From the NCBI GenBank assembly GCA_025200525.1, contig CM045761.1, positions 39,316,190 to 39,380,189 of the forward strand: a stretch of DNA of 64,000 nucleotides. Reading direction: 5' to 3'. The notes beneath the pieces were generated by a model. The model had not been told where the DNA came from and made no database searches. It saw only the letters and a list, made by a program, of their open reading frames with translations. Shown in pieces: positions 23,201 through 35,100 of this stretch. Made by a program: the position numbers and the translations under genes. This DNA comes from Camellia lanceoleosa. Taxonomy: Eukaryota > Streptophyta > Magnoliopsida > Ericales > Theaceae. Within the stretch, counting starts at the first letter, position 1. Each line of letters starts with the position of its first letter.

Positions 23201-23429
23201 AGTTTCGTTTGGCTATCCCAATTAAGACTAAAATAGTATAAAAGATAAAATAAATTAAATAAATTAATAAGATAAAATATCACATCGAAATCACAATTAT
23301 TTTATTTTTTATTTTATAAAAATTTAAAAAATTAAAAAGAAAATTCAAACGAATTTTTTAATTCCAAATTAAAAAAATCTTAACTTCAAAAAGTCAACTA
23401 AAGATTTTTTTTTTTATCAAACGACAACT
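23201..23429. mobile_element. Short MITE, second family member
   Basis: The ends AGTTTCGTTTGGC and reverse-complement AGTTGTCGTTTGAT form inverted repeats. The interior shares 'agtataaaagataaaataaa' and 'aataagataaaat' with the element at 3794-4000. Confidence 0.55.
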
Positions 23430-23612
23430 AATTTTATTTTTGTAACCTTTTCTTAGTGGTGTAAAAGGGTCTTGTAGTTTCAACCCTAAACTAATAAAAT
23501 AGTTTCATACTTACGAAAATACAAATGCACTAGATTCGTACAAAGTGAGATATACCTTATTAATTCGATTTTTTTTTTTTTGCTTCACTTTTTGAATCTT
23601 TGTTTTAGGCGA

Positions 23613-23700
23613 GAGCTAGGCTTCATTTTTTTTTTTCAGTGGGTGAGCTAGGCTTCATTTTTTTTTTTCAGTGGGTGAGCTAGGCTTCATTTTGGATAGC
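23613..23700. repeat. 32-bp tandem repeat, about 2.7 copies
   Basis: The unit 'gagctaggcttcat', a T run and 'cagtgggt' starts at 23613, 23645 and 23677 with almost no change between copies, implying a recent duplication. Confidence 0.8.
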
Positions 23701-24858
23701 TTATAAGCCAATTTGCTTAAAAAAACTTTAGGTCATTTGTCATACTAAAGAACTAAAAATATGTCAAACAAACTTTTTTTTAAACACTAATTTGTAGCTT
23801 ATAAGAGTACCAAAGGACAGTAAGCTAGTTTTAGCCAAATAACTAGAGTCACACCCTGTGACTCAAGTGCTAACTTATAAGAAAAATGCTTAGTGACCCA
23901 AATTTGTATGACCCAAATAGCTTAAATTTGTCAAAACCAAAACGACGTTATTTTGAAATATTCAAACCATGAAAATTCAGACTACTTAACATTGTTGAAC
24001 TTATAATCAAACTCAGTCTGATGCTACGTGAAATCTTTGAAGATGAGCCAACTGATGTATGGTTACTTCAAGATGTTAGCACATATTACATTCATTAACT
24101 TCATCGAAAAATCATCATCCACAGCTGACCATTCATTTATAAACTATATCAAGCACCAGCTCCAACTAGGGGCATATACAGTGTGATTCAAACAGTTTGA
24201 GAGTAAAGTTATAAACCGAATGACAGATTAACAAATTGATGAATTAAAAAATTACAATTTGAGCAATTTTGGACGGATTGACAAATTAAAAATATTCTAA
24301 CCAATTATCAAGCCTTTACATAATATATAACACTAATTTACATAACATTTTTCATATATATAACACAAACTAATTTTATATAATATTTTTCATGTATATA
24401 TATATAACTACTACTTTGTAATAAATTTTACATACACATTTTTATTTTGATATTTCATTATAGATTAAAATATACATATATTGATTATAACGGAACAAAG
24501 CGGTTTCAAAAATAAATTATAAAATTTAAAATTTAAACCGCGATTAAAGATATAGAGCAACGCAAATTAATGCGAACCGGTACAGTTTTAACAGATTAAA
24601 AAGTATTTTGTAGTCCTAATTCCAACAATAAAGTTTAAAAAAACTAGACATTCATTACTGAAGAAAAAAAAACCAAACAAAAACATAGAGACAAATACCG
24701 CAACACCACCCAACTTTACTAATAATTCACCAGACGACATAAACTCAAACGCAAAAGACCTAATACAATACCAAAAACTAGGAGATGACTTGGTTCATGA
24801 TTTACGCCGCTCACTTCTTTGCATAACAGGAGCTATGGTGTGGTGTGCTTGTACTTCA

Positions 24859-26913
24859 TCAGATAAACAAGTGCTTATATTCCCCATTTGCAAGTTGGCA
24901 AAGTTGATTGTAGTTGTACATGTCTACAAAAGAGCGAAAAAGGAAAGTCCTTTAGAAGCAAACCCACAAAAATTCTCACAAAATTGAGAAAAATCAAAGA
25001 ATATTAAATAACAATCCACTATAAGATAAATATATCAATTAATAGTAACTTCAATACAAATGGCACGAAATGGTAACATAAAAAGCCGACCACTCAAGCA
25101 GCTCCCTAGTACCCATAAGAATTGTGCGGGGGTGATTTCCGCACTATGAAGAAGGGTTGAACTTCGTGGAAGAACAGCGTGCGCTTGGAATTGAAGATCT
25201 GCAAGGAATAACAAACGGTGAGGCTGCCCGACCGGGGTTTGGTCGGAAACCCCTCCGATGGTAAAGTCAGGGACTTAGGAAGAAGAAGAGAGAATACAAA
25301 GGGTGTGTATGTGTTAAGTGTGTGGATTTTCGGATCCCTTGAGAGTGAATAATGTTCACCTTTTATAGGAGAAGGTTGTTTGTCGTTCAAGTCCTTCTCT
25401 CTCCGCCATCTGTCCAATGTGTCTTATTCGTGGTCGTCTCCTATTGGAGGAAGACGACCACTCCGCCTGACACTCGGGTGCAGGTCTGTTTTGTTTGTCT
25501 CATTAGCGGGCGTCCCTCATTGGAAGAGGACAACCACTCCGCCTGCCATTCAGATTCAGGTCTGTCATATATGCACCTTGTCCCTCTGCACCTCCACATC
25601 TCCACGTTCTGTTCATACAGAGGGAGAGGAGCAGAGTTGTTTGTCTCTTGTGAGCCCAAAAAAGATCTTTAGTGAATTGGCCTTCTCTAAGTTGGTCTGC
25701 TCTAGAACGGTTGTCCAACCAAGAGGTCCATGTTGCTCAACCCACTTTGGAGTGGTTCTGTCCATCCAGAAGGTCCACCATGTTGCTCGGCCCACTTTGG
25801 AGTGATGCTCGTACATTGGGCCGAACTCCTATGATTGTCTTGCTTCGGAGCAAGTGTTGGCCATAGGGCTGAGGTCCGACCTAGCTCCACCTTGGAGTGA
25901 GTATTGCATTGGGCCTAGCACCAAGGCTTGACTAATGAGGTCCGACCTAGCTCCACTTTGGAGTGATGCTCGTACATTGGGCCGAACTCCTATGATTGTC
26001 TTGCTTCGGAGCAAGTGTTGGCCATAGGGCTGAGGTCCGACCTAGCTTCACCTTGGAGTGAGTATTGCATTGGGCCTAGCACCAAGACTTGACTAATGAG
26101 GTCCGACCTAGCTCCACCTTGGAGTGAGTATTGCATTGGGCCTAGCACCAAGACTTGACTAATGAGGTCCGACCTAGCTCCATCTTGGAGTGAGTATTGC
26201 ATTGGGCCTAGCACCAAGACTTGACTAATGAGGTCCGACCTAGCTCCACCTTGGAGTGAGTATTGCATTAGGCCTAGCACCAAGACTTGACTGATGAGGT
26301 CCGACCTAGCTCCACCTTGGAGTGAGTATTGCATTGGACCTAGCACCAAGACTTGATTAATTTTTACCCACTTCAAGAATGGAATTTGTTAATGTGTATT
26401 CTTAGGGCACGTGTGACGAAGCTTAAAAGGCTTGTACATCTTGTACAAAAGTGTTTGCAACAAAAAATGTATAATATATTTTAAGCAGTCTTAACATGTG
26501 CTCTAAGGGCAAACATTAAAAGCATGAGTCATTGGGAATTGCTTAGGCCAAGTTAAGTAAATCTGGGCTACCACAAGATCCTAGGAAAAATTAAATTAGT
26601 TCCCTTCTGGAACATAAAATCAGTAAGGAATGGACTTAAATAGAGTAGAGATCATACCAAAGGTATCACCAAAGTTGTTCCATATTTCAGCACGGATGGA
26701 TTGATTACTTTCGGCAATACCAATCACCTCAACATAAGTAGTAAGAGAAAAGGGAGGTGAGCCTTTTACAACCAACTGTTTTTCATCTGTAGATTTCCCA
26801 ATAACAGCACCATTATCAGATTGGATGACCTGAATAACAGCACGAACCTTTCGTCCCACATACATGTGCAGCAGCTCTGCATTTACAAAGACTGCAGGGT
26901 TCGATGTATCCAT
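24859..26913 (-). CDS. RPA3: Replication protein A 14-kDa subunit (RPA3)
   Basis: Two coding exons, 26658-26913 and 24859-24923, joined GT-AG in phase, give an intact 106-residue protein, the usual size of plant RPA3. It starts MDTSNPAVFVNAELL, contains an OB-fold with VGRKVRAVIQVI, GSPPFSLTTYVEVIG and EIWNNFGDTF, and ends CQLANGEYKHLFI. RPA3 is the smallest subunit of the nuclear single-stranded-DNA-binding heterotrimer with RPA1 and RPA2, needed in replication, repair and recombination. The short second exon was found by its conserved end. The 1.7-kb coding intron holds an LTR-like sequence with a minisatellite. A 5'UTR intron is suggested by an acceptor 3 bp before the ATG. Confidence 0.88.
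25085..26375 (-). mobile_element. LTR-like sequence (candidate solo LTR) in the RPA3 coding intron
   Basis: On the minus strand the order is a repeat array (upstream U3-like), then a TATA motif in CCTATAAAAGGTG near 25360-25370, then a leader-like region ending in 'gtttgttattccttgcag'. The 'cgaccaaaccccggtcgggc' block is a strong short inverted motif. Such an arrangement resembles a gypsy LTR left by recombination. I cannot place the TG/CA ends or a target duplication, so this stays a candidate. It is transcribed antisense-free, in the same orientation as RPA3. Confidence 0.4.
25871..26358. repeat. 66-bp minisatellite, seven copies, with a 161-bp higher-order duplication
   Basis: 'gaggtccgacctagct' begins copies at 25871, 25937, 26032, 26098, 26164, 26230 and 26296, mostly 66 bp apart. 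A longer segment starting 'ctttggagtgatgctcgtac' occurs at about 25795 and again 161 bp later, so a composite unit was duplicated too. Because 66 is a multiple of three, false open frames with a 22-residue repeat appear on the minus strand. Confidence 0.85.
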
Positions 26914-27927
26914 ATCCTTCAAAAATAAATAAACAAATAAATAAATAAAATAGGCACAATGTCTCAAAACTTAAGGTAATGGTTGGCTGGTGAAAAAGGA
27001 AGAAAATCAAAGAATAAAAGATTGATGTCCATAAAATAAAATCAAGATATAATCATTCTGCTGTGTCATGTGGGACAAAAATATAACAAGAGACGTTCAG
27101 GGGCTTGAGTTGTACTTTAAAGGCACTTTGGTTTCAGTTTGAAGAAACACTTCACCAAGACATTCCAATGCTTTTTTCTCTAATACCTCTTTGCTTACTA
27201 GGCTTTAGTCAGAAGTAATCCACTTCTAGGTTTCATTCAACTCATTTGGGTTGAAGGCATATATCAGAAATTCACAATGCAGACCATAACAGCAACTTTA
27301 TCATTCCAAAGAAGCTATAGAATTGACGAATGCCTTCATTTTAGCAGCTCCCAACACTGTACGACTAAGAGAAGCTATTCTGACCCAACATTGAATCAGA
27401 AAGTTTTTTTTTGATATGACATTTTTTAAAGGTGGATGTACAAAAAAATCCATTACCGTTTGTTGTACAAGACATCTTCACTTTAGGGCTGGCCCTGAGT
27501 TTTTTGGGGACCTAGGCAAACTTTCAAATTGGGCCCTCTATACATAATAATAAATAAATAAAAACAATTGAGGTGAATTCTACATGATAAAGTGGGAAAA
27601 ACTTAGCAGGAGATGGCAGAAAGCAACCATCCTGATTCCAATGCCACCAAATACAGTACTATTACATCAGATTTGAGGTGGCAATAATAGGCCTTGGATG
27701 GACTTTAATTCTTTTTACTACTCTTCCACTTGAATGTGTTCACTGTGAAGCAACCAGGAAGTTATCATGTCTAGCTCTATAATTCTAAACAAGAGAAGCA
27801 TCTGTTTTGGTGCCCAAGCCTTTCCAAGTAGATTTATGCATTTTTGAGAAACCAATGCTAGGTGCTGATTCCATATACTCTGTCCAATTCTACCGCAGTT
27901 GCATGCCCATTTTGCTAATGCTCTATA

Positions 27928-28115
27928 TTTGGTTGATTGGAATGAGGCGGAATGGAATGGAATGGTCATTCCTAAAGCTCTACTACGGAATGATCATTTC
28001 CTTATAATGGTAAATGATGATTCCATTTACAATGTATTTTTTATTATTTTTTTAGTCAACCAAACATGAGAGTGGATATTATAATAGAATGATCACCCCA
28101 TTCCAATGAACAAAT
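27928..28115. mobile_element. MITE with TTTGGTTGATTGGAATG ends
   Basis: Left end TTTGGTTGATTGGAATGAGG; reverse complement of the right end TTTGTTCATTGGAATGGGG. About 190 bp, non-coding, ends approximate. Confidence 0.4.
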
Positions 28116-28241
28116 CAATACCTAAATATTCAGGCAATACTACAATTTAGGAAAATGTTGTCCTTTACTTGAAATAAATAAATAAATAAATCAATGGATA
28201 ATTGTTTCCTCGACTACCTATTGGAGAGAAAACGCTAATAT

Positions 28242-28391
28242 TGTGTTTGGATCATAGATTTGTAACGGGATTAATGAAGGGAAAGGAAAAGTAAAAAAGT
28301 AATGAAGTGAAGAAGCTGCATTTATTTCTTTGGTTTTCTATCATTTTCCTTTCCCTAATAAATTCCTACAGAAATCCATGATCCAAACACA
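28242..28391. mobile_element. 150-bp MITE with TGTGTTTGGATCATRGATTT inverted ends
   Basis: The left 20 bp (TGTGTTTGGATCATAGATTT) equals the reverse complement of the right 20 bp with a single mismatch. Non-coding. Confidence 0.65.
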
Positions 28392-29208
28392 GACTCAAAG
28401 CAATTACAGTGATATATAGATCGAAAAGGGTTAAGAAAGAACAGGTTTTGACAACAGTAGCTTCCTGGGTCTATCAAAAACAGCTCCTTGAAATTTTCAG
28501 AAAAGCATTTCATTTAGCATTTGGGGAGTTTGAGTTCCAAATCTAAAAGGAAGGAGGTTTATGCAATGAAACAAGAGGATTTTTTTTTAAATAGAAAAAC
28601 AATGAAAAAGAAGGGTAATAGTGGGTCACAGAAACAATATCAAGTAAAAGAAAACGAAGAAAAAGACAGAGAAGAACCGAGTTGGGGCAAAATGACTAAA
28701 CAATCTTGACTTTTCATCAATAGAACACTCCAAATCTAATTTGTCTCAATCCCACTTCACTCTCCAACGAAGAAAAAATCAATCTACCTCCAAGAGGCTT
28801 TTTTTTGGTTATTTACTGAATTTCATATATGAACCAAACCAAGGAAAAAAACTAAAACCCGGGCACACCCAGATCCAAACAACTCTTACTCCCGACTGAA
28901 CAAGCTCATTCAATCTCCAAGAGGTTTGAGTGGAATTCCACATACATGTGTTGTACATGTCTATGAACATATATATATATACTAATTTCTCTGTTATATT
29001 ATTAAAAACTACTACTTCATCTCACTGAAAAAAGGGGTTCATAGTTTCTTCTTGAGTAATCTCTTTTTGGTTCATCTGGGTTCGATTACAATCGATCGGC
29101 TTCAAATCCAAACAATAGGAACAAAATGGATCCATATGAACACAAACCCATAATAATTACATATATATAAATACATCTATATAGACTTGTAAGGGTTTGA
29201 AATGTCAC

Positions 29209-29400
29209 CTGATTCTCGGAAAATGGTCGCCGGAAAATGGGATGGAAAGTGGATTTGCCGCTTTGAAAGAGAAGGGTGTGAGGGTTTTGGCTGCTTCTTT
29301 GTGGCGCGAATTAGTGGCGGGAAAATGAAGGATGGAAAATGGGTTTTAGGGTTTGGAGATCAAAATTTTGAATTTATAGGTGTCACTTCTGCTAATATTT
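29209..29400 (-). promoter_or_regulatory. Candidate RPA3 leader exon and promoter
   Basis: On the minus strand 'ccaaaccctaaaaccc' (near 29341-29357) is a telo-box-like motif common at promoters of replication and cell-cycle genes, followed by a leader ending at a splice donor. Assignment to RPA3 is inferred from orientation and position. Confidence 0.4.
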
Positions 29401-30546
29401 ATTAGGAGAAAAAAAAAATTGAAGATTTAATCTAAGAAATAAATTAAATTTTAACTTTTTATTAATTTGAACTTTTATTCTTTAAAATAGTACCAATTAT
29501 AATCATTAATTGCATTAGTTAATTATAACTAACCAAAAAAAAAAAAAAAAAAGACAATTTAAAGAATTTAATCATTTTTTTTCAATGGTCACCTCACATT
29601 CTTACTTTCATTTATCCTACTCTTGTCTTTCCAATTCAATCCACTATCATTTATAGAACTGAGTAAAATATTCAAAAAAATCTATAATTTGAATTGATCC
29701 AGTCCAATCCAATATGTTTAGACTGATTTTTTGAATTCGTGTTTAGTTCTAAATTGAAAATTTAAGAATCTATTATCTATAGATTGATTCCGGATAAGAG
29801 TTTACGGTCTCAAATTATAACCGATTTGGACTGTTGTAACTTAAATCATATATATAATCCTACTCTCATATAATTATTGTTGCCATTAACAAAATATTTG
29901 TTTGCTGGGAATTTTATATTTACATGTTAAACAATATATTTATTTATTATATATTATATTTGTTTAAGTTAATAGTAAAACAATATGCATGTTTATGTTT
30001 CGAAAAATATTTTATGATTTTTTTTATGAATTGTAGTTTCAAATTGAGCCGAACCATGTTTAAATAGTTTAGTTCAAATTGATTATATTATTTAAATGGA
30101 TTGATTTAGTTTCAATTTTTATAGAACCATAATCAACGGATTAATCTTAATTTCATCCCAAACCAAATCAGTCTTGACCATACTCACCACTAGTCGTTGA
30201 TTCATCCTTTTTACCGGTCCATCTTTCCTTCATTTCCTAGTCCATAACCACTATCGATGATTTAAATTAAAATCATTAAAAAATTAGGATTTAAATTATT
30301 ACTAGGGTCAACTTGAATTTATTTTTTCTTTGTAATTTTTTTCAATTTTTGTTTATATGAAGTGAAAGAAGTCAAATCTATTTATTTATTTTCGTTAGAT
30401 TAAAAAAAATATTAGAAAATAAATACGTAATTGTTAAAAAATCTTTTTTTTATTATTTTTGTTGGGTTACCAAAAAAATGAATATGAAAAGTTGAGACAA
30501 TATTTCAAGGATGTAATGAAATTCAATACTAAACTACAATCACATG

Positions 30547-31333
30547 GGTGTGTTTGGTAACGTTTACGTTTTCAGTTTATATTTACAAAAATTTTATAAA
30601 CTGGTTTTTGTTTATTTTTAGAAAAACATAAACTACAAACGCGTTTGGTAATTGACAAAATGTTTAAAAAATATAAAAAAGAGTAAAAAATGGCAAGTGG
30701 TGGCAAGTAGCGGCGGAAGACGGTGGTGGAAAGTGGTGATAGTGGGTGGTGGGTAGCTGGTGGTGGTGAGTGGTGGCGGGTGAGTGGGTGACGGTGGTGG
30801 GTGGTGGGTGGTAGCGAGTGGGTGATGGTGGTGGTGGCGGGTGGCGGATAGTGGGTGGTAGTGGGTGGTGGTAAGTGGGTGGTGGGTGGGTGGGTGGTGG
30901 TGGTGGTGGTGGTGGTGGTGGTGGTGGCGGTGGTGGTGGTAGGTGGTGGTGGTGGTGGGTGGTGGTGGGTGGCGGTGAGTGGGTGGTGGGTGGTAGTGGT
31001 GGTGGTGGTGGCGAGGGGTGGGTGGTGGTGGCGAGTGGGTGGCGGGTGGTGGGTGGTGGTGGCAGGTGGTGGTGGGGGTGGGTGGTGGTGGTGGAAGACG
31101 GTGGTGGAAAATGATGGCGGGTGGTGGCTAGTGTTGGGTAGTAAAAAAAAAAAAAAACTAAAAACTCAAAATGGAAACACATTTTTTGTGTTTTCATTTT
31201 TTGGTCAAATTTATAAACTGAGACCATTGATTTATAAATCAAAAATTTTACCAAACAAGTTTTTATTTGAGTTTTTAAAATTTTTGTAAATATAAACAGA
31301 AAACTAAAAACGTAAGTGTTACCAAACGACACC
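30547..31333. mobile_element. hAT-like non-autonomous element with a GGT-repeat core
   Basis: The left end GGTGTGTTTGGTAACGTTTACG and right end (reverse complement GGTGTCGTTTGGTAACACTTACG) begin inverted repeats that extend through 'gtttatatttacaaaaattt' on both sides, about 60 bp. Flanking octamers atcacatg and ataacatt match at six of eight positions, compatible with a decayed 8-bp target duplication of hAT type. The core is a G-rich minisatellite. Length 787 bp. Confidence 0.6.
30697..31110. repeat. (GGT/GGTGGGT)n minisatellite
   Basis: About 400 bp of GGT, GGTGGGTGGT and GGCGGGT variants. Strongly G-rich on the plus strand with many spaced G runs. Long glycine/valine- or proline/threonine/histidine-rich open frames here are artefacts of the repeat. 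Confidence 0.9.
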
Positions 31334-32115
31334 ATAACATTTTTGTTTTACACCAACACGATAGAATTATATGAGAGATTTCTTATTATAGTTCTGCTCA
31401 GCACAAATTTGATAATCATGCCCAAAGAGTCCAAATAAAATCAATAAATCGTTTTTTTATACATTGGAGGCCCTTATTCGAGGGAAGAATTTTGCCACAT
31501 AATAAGATTTTGAACCATTGAACATTGATTTTGTTAAGTTATTAACAATACAATAAAGTAAACAAAAAAAAAAAAATTTAAAATTAAAATCTCTTAATCA
31601 TGGAGGATTATCTACAATACCCCAAAAATTTCAAAATGAAAAAAAATTCCAATCATGTTTGGTTAAACCAAAATTATAACAAAAAACTTGTTCCATTTCA
31701 AAAGTGTAAGTTTCCTTGGCAGTAAATTTTTTTTAAGAATTCAAATATAATTTACTAAAATTTAATGCGAGTTAAGTTTGACATGACAACATAAAAAAGG
31801 AGATCATAATGCTCATAGAAATATTTTTTTACATAATTAACATTTTATTGGATGTCTAATTTTTAGAATATGTGGTGTATCACATTCATATTTTCATTCA
31901 ATCTATCAGAACATTTACGTTCTAGGTAACATAGCACTATACATTATTGATAACAGTAAAAAATATAATTCAAACTACTAATCATAATGCTATTCAAGGG
32001 TGTACACAAGAATCATAACTGATCTCAGAAGGAGTTACACAACCCAAACCAGTTTCCTGCATATGCCGGCAATGTAATAACTTCAGTAGTTGCACCATCA
32101 CCTTTTTCAATGCTA

Positions 32116-35100
32116 CTATATCACAAGTTCAGATGCTGAAAGCGAGTCATGGTGATCATCCAAAAGAGACGAATGTTTTAGCTCCTTCAACTTCCCATCC
32201 TGTAGAAGGAAAACTCGTTTGGCCATCAGAACCGTCTGCAGACGATGAGCAATGACTAATACCTACATGGCAAAAATTGGAACTTATATAAAGTACGAAA
32301 TCTGAGCAATTAGCATTTAAAATGATTGTCATTTCAGTTCAACAGTCTGTTTCATGCATAACTAAACAACTGCAACAGTCATATTTGGGTGAAGCGATGT
32401 CAACTTCCTGATTCAGCTATTTCACATATGCTTTAGTTCTAATTTCCAAACAATTTAGAGTCAGAACAATATTTCGCAGGTAAAATGTATGCAACAAATA
32501 TTTTTCATCCAAGATATTTAAAAAGATTTAGACACGAGGAGGGAAATAGATTAATGAATTGTCCTTACAGTACGATTTTCCATTAAGCGCTGCACAGCTT
32601 GTCTCACCAATAGCTCAGATCTGCTGTCCAGAGCAGAAGTTGCTTCATCCAAAATCAAAATCGATGAATTCTGATAGACTGCCCTTGCAATAGCTAGTCT
32701 GGAATTGCAAATGAAACAAAAATTAAACAGAAGCATAATTAAAGATATAATGGAATTCCACACTGATCTAATACTAGATCCATCATATGGAGACTAAACT
32801 GCACATAGTTATCTACTACTAGATACATCCATTATAGACCGATCACCATTAACTTTTGCAATAATAATTTTAAAAAGAAAAAGAAATAGATTCTTGTAAA
32901 GCTTGGACCAGTTATCACAAAATTTATATCAATAGTAGAATATAAATTCTGGACTTGATACCCCACCTTTGCTTCTGGCCTCCACTTAAACTTGAGCCCC
33001 TAGGACCAATATTGGTTTCATAATGTTTCGAAGTAATTCAATAAATTCATCAGCATTTGCTGTTCGTGCAAGCTTAACCCTCTCCATGTCAATTTTGTCA
33101 TTAGATCTCTATATCCAATGTTTTCAGCAACTGTCCCTGAAAAAAGTGTCTGACAGAATACAGAAGTCAAAACATATTATTGGATGAAACCTTGCAAACA
33201 CTTTGCACATAAAAACAATGGCTTCTTAAACATTTAACCTAAAGTCTTGTTTGACATTGACCACAAGACTAATCCTATGACTAATGTCATGACCACTTGA
33301 TTCTAAGCCTCTACTAATCACCTATTTGTTCAGAAAAGTTGTTGTTGTTGTTTATTTTATTTTTTTTTCAAAATTTTTAATCTTGAAGGGCCAAATTGTT
33401 TCTAAAGCAGTGCAAGACTCTTCGCTTAATGCTAGGACTAATGTCAAGAAAACCAATCCAATAGTCAAAAAGTAGTCGAGAGAATTATCTATACCCTTTT
33501 TATGACCTTGATGGGTAAAAATTCAAAACTGACCAACCTTCAACCAAATGTGGAAGAAGTCTTTATCAAAATTATCAAGATCAAGTGTGATTTTTACTGG
33601 CTTACTCCATATTTCAATAGGATCGTTTAAATTTTCTAATGATAATGTTGAATTGAACCCAATTCAATTTATGAAATTCCAAATTGATGAATGGTCATTA
33701 CTGCTAGAAGGACCTATGTGTTTCTCCCAACTACAGGCCAACGGGGTGACAATTGTGGTACTCAACCTTTCATGAATAATTTATTACCCATTCATTTCCA
33801 AACAATCACATGATTGAAAGTTATGCATGCATATAAAACACTTGAAAATATACATTCTAAATTTTGAATCTGATGATAAACTACAATGAACAGCTTCAAT
33901 ATTAAAACATACATACAGCCCATGTCCAAGTTCACAAACAAAAAATATGCAGAAATGACATCAGGAAGTTGACAATTTACTCACCGTATCCTGAGAGACC
34001 AGCCCAACATGGCTCCTCAAACTTTCCAACCGAATATTTTGGATTTTATGATTATCTATTAGTATACAACCTGTTAACATGGGACAAACAAAAGGTCACA
34101 TAAAAATAATGAAAATAATCATAAACAAATTGTCAAATGTCAAAACAAATATGTCAGAACAAGGTTTATAATCACAGATGACTCACCACACAAAGGATCA
34201 TAAAGGCGAAGAAGCAGTTTCATAAGGGTTGTCTTTCCTCCTCCTGAGGGCCCAACAAAAGCAACTGTTTCTCCAGCATTTATATGAAGGTCCAACCCAT
34301 TTAATACAAGAGGCATATCCTCACCATATTTGAATGAGATGTCACGAAATATCACCTCACCAGTAACACAGTCTAAATTAACAGCATCCAGTTTTTCAAT
34401 CACCTAAATAAAATAACACAATAAGTGGCCAATTTTTGAAATCAAATCTTAACAGCACCAAACAACGAAATTGCCTACACTTTCAACTCAAAATAAACAA
34501 GACCGCAAGAAAGTGAGACAAAAATATATCAAGTTTGTTTAAGTTGAATACCATCAATCAACATAATTGATGGATAAGGACTACTATAGAGGAGATACTG
34601 ATCCAAAACCAAATAGCCATGTATATTGCCAGCTGTGAAACTCTAACCTTGAAATTTACATAGAATTCATAGATGCCATGAATTCTATGCAAATGAAGAG
34701 GTTGTTTTAGAACCAAGGCCTGAGAACTATGTGGAGAAGCACAAGCATTTAGAAAAATAAAAAATAAAACAAAAAACCTGAAAAAACACACAGCGACAAA
34801 TTTTTGAAGGTGAAAGACCATGTAAGATCAAACACCTCTCCATTGCTTCCAAGTCAGACAAATAGCTAGTTTTAAATATATGATGATGCCACTCTTCCAA
34901 TAACCAGCAAATGGCATCTCAAATTAGGAAAGTGATCTACAAACAGAAAATCTATTCTATGCAGAATTTTATACCAGAACAATGTCACAATGGCAATCTT
35001 GAAAAATCAAGTCATATTAATGGCAATGGCGGACGTAGGGGGTGGCTAGGGGGGACCATCGCATCCATCTGTATAAGCTCAACTAGTATATATAGATTTG

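Larger units (their letters stand above)
20881..24858. other. Intergenic region between the LIF2-like and RPA3 genes
   Basis: No gene is supported. Contents: a T run at 20998-21024, a TIR element (21047-21935), a CTT microsatellite (22752-22781), a MITE (23201-23429) and a 32-bp tandem repeat (23613-23700). Otherwise very AT-rich sequence, notably 21240-21700. Confidence 0.55.
26916..29209 (-). other. Probable 5'UTR intron of RPA3, carrying MITEs
   Basis: A leader exon with donor CAG|GTGACA ends at 29209 and an acceptor (TTTTTGAAG) sits at 26917. No coding exon is seen between them. Two MITEs and a fragment 'gggctggccctgag' near 27488, typical of degraded plant transposons, lie inside. Confidence 0.45.
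29401..32115. other. Intergenic region between RPA3 and the ABC transporter
   Basis: AT-rich, no gene. It contains the hAT-like element with GGT minisatellite (30547-31333). The remainder shows no recognisable feature. Confidence 0.55.

Noticed and set aside
25352..25816. Several overlapping ORFs on both strands at 25.4-25.8 kb
   Set aside because: They overlap in up to five frames across the leader-like and repeat part of the LTR-like sequence, with no domain.
25990..26376. 128-residue minus-strand ORF with a perfect 22-residue repeat
   Set aside because: It follows from the 66-bp minisatellite, whose period is a multiple of three; composition is not protein-like and it lies in an RPA3 intron.
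30664..31335. Long Pro/His/Thr-rich and Gly/Val-rich ORFs on both strands
   Set aside because: Artefacts of the GGT minisatellite inside a non-autonomous element.
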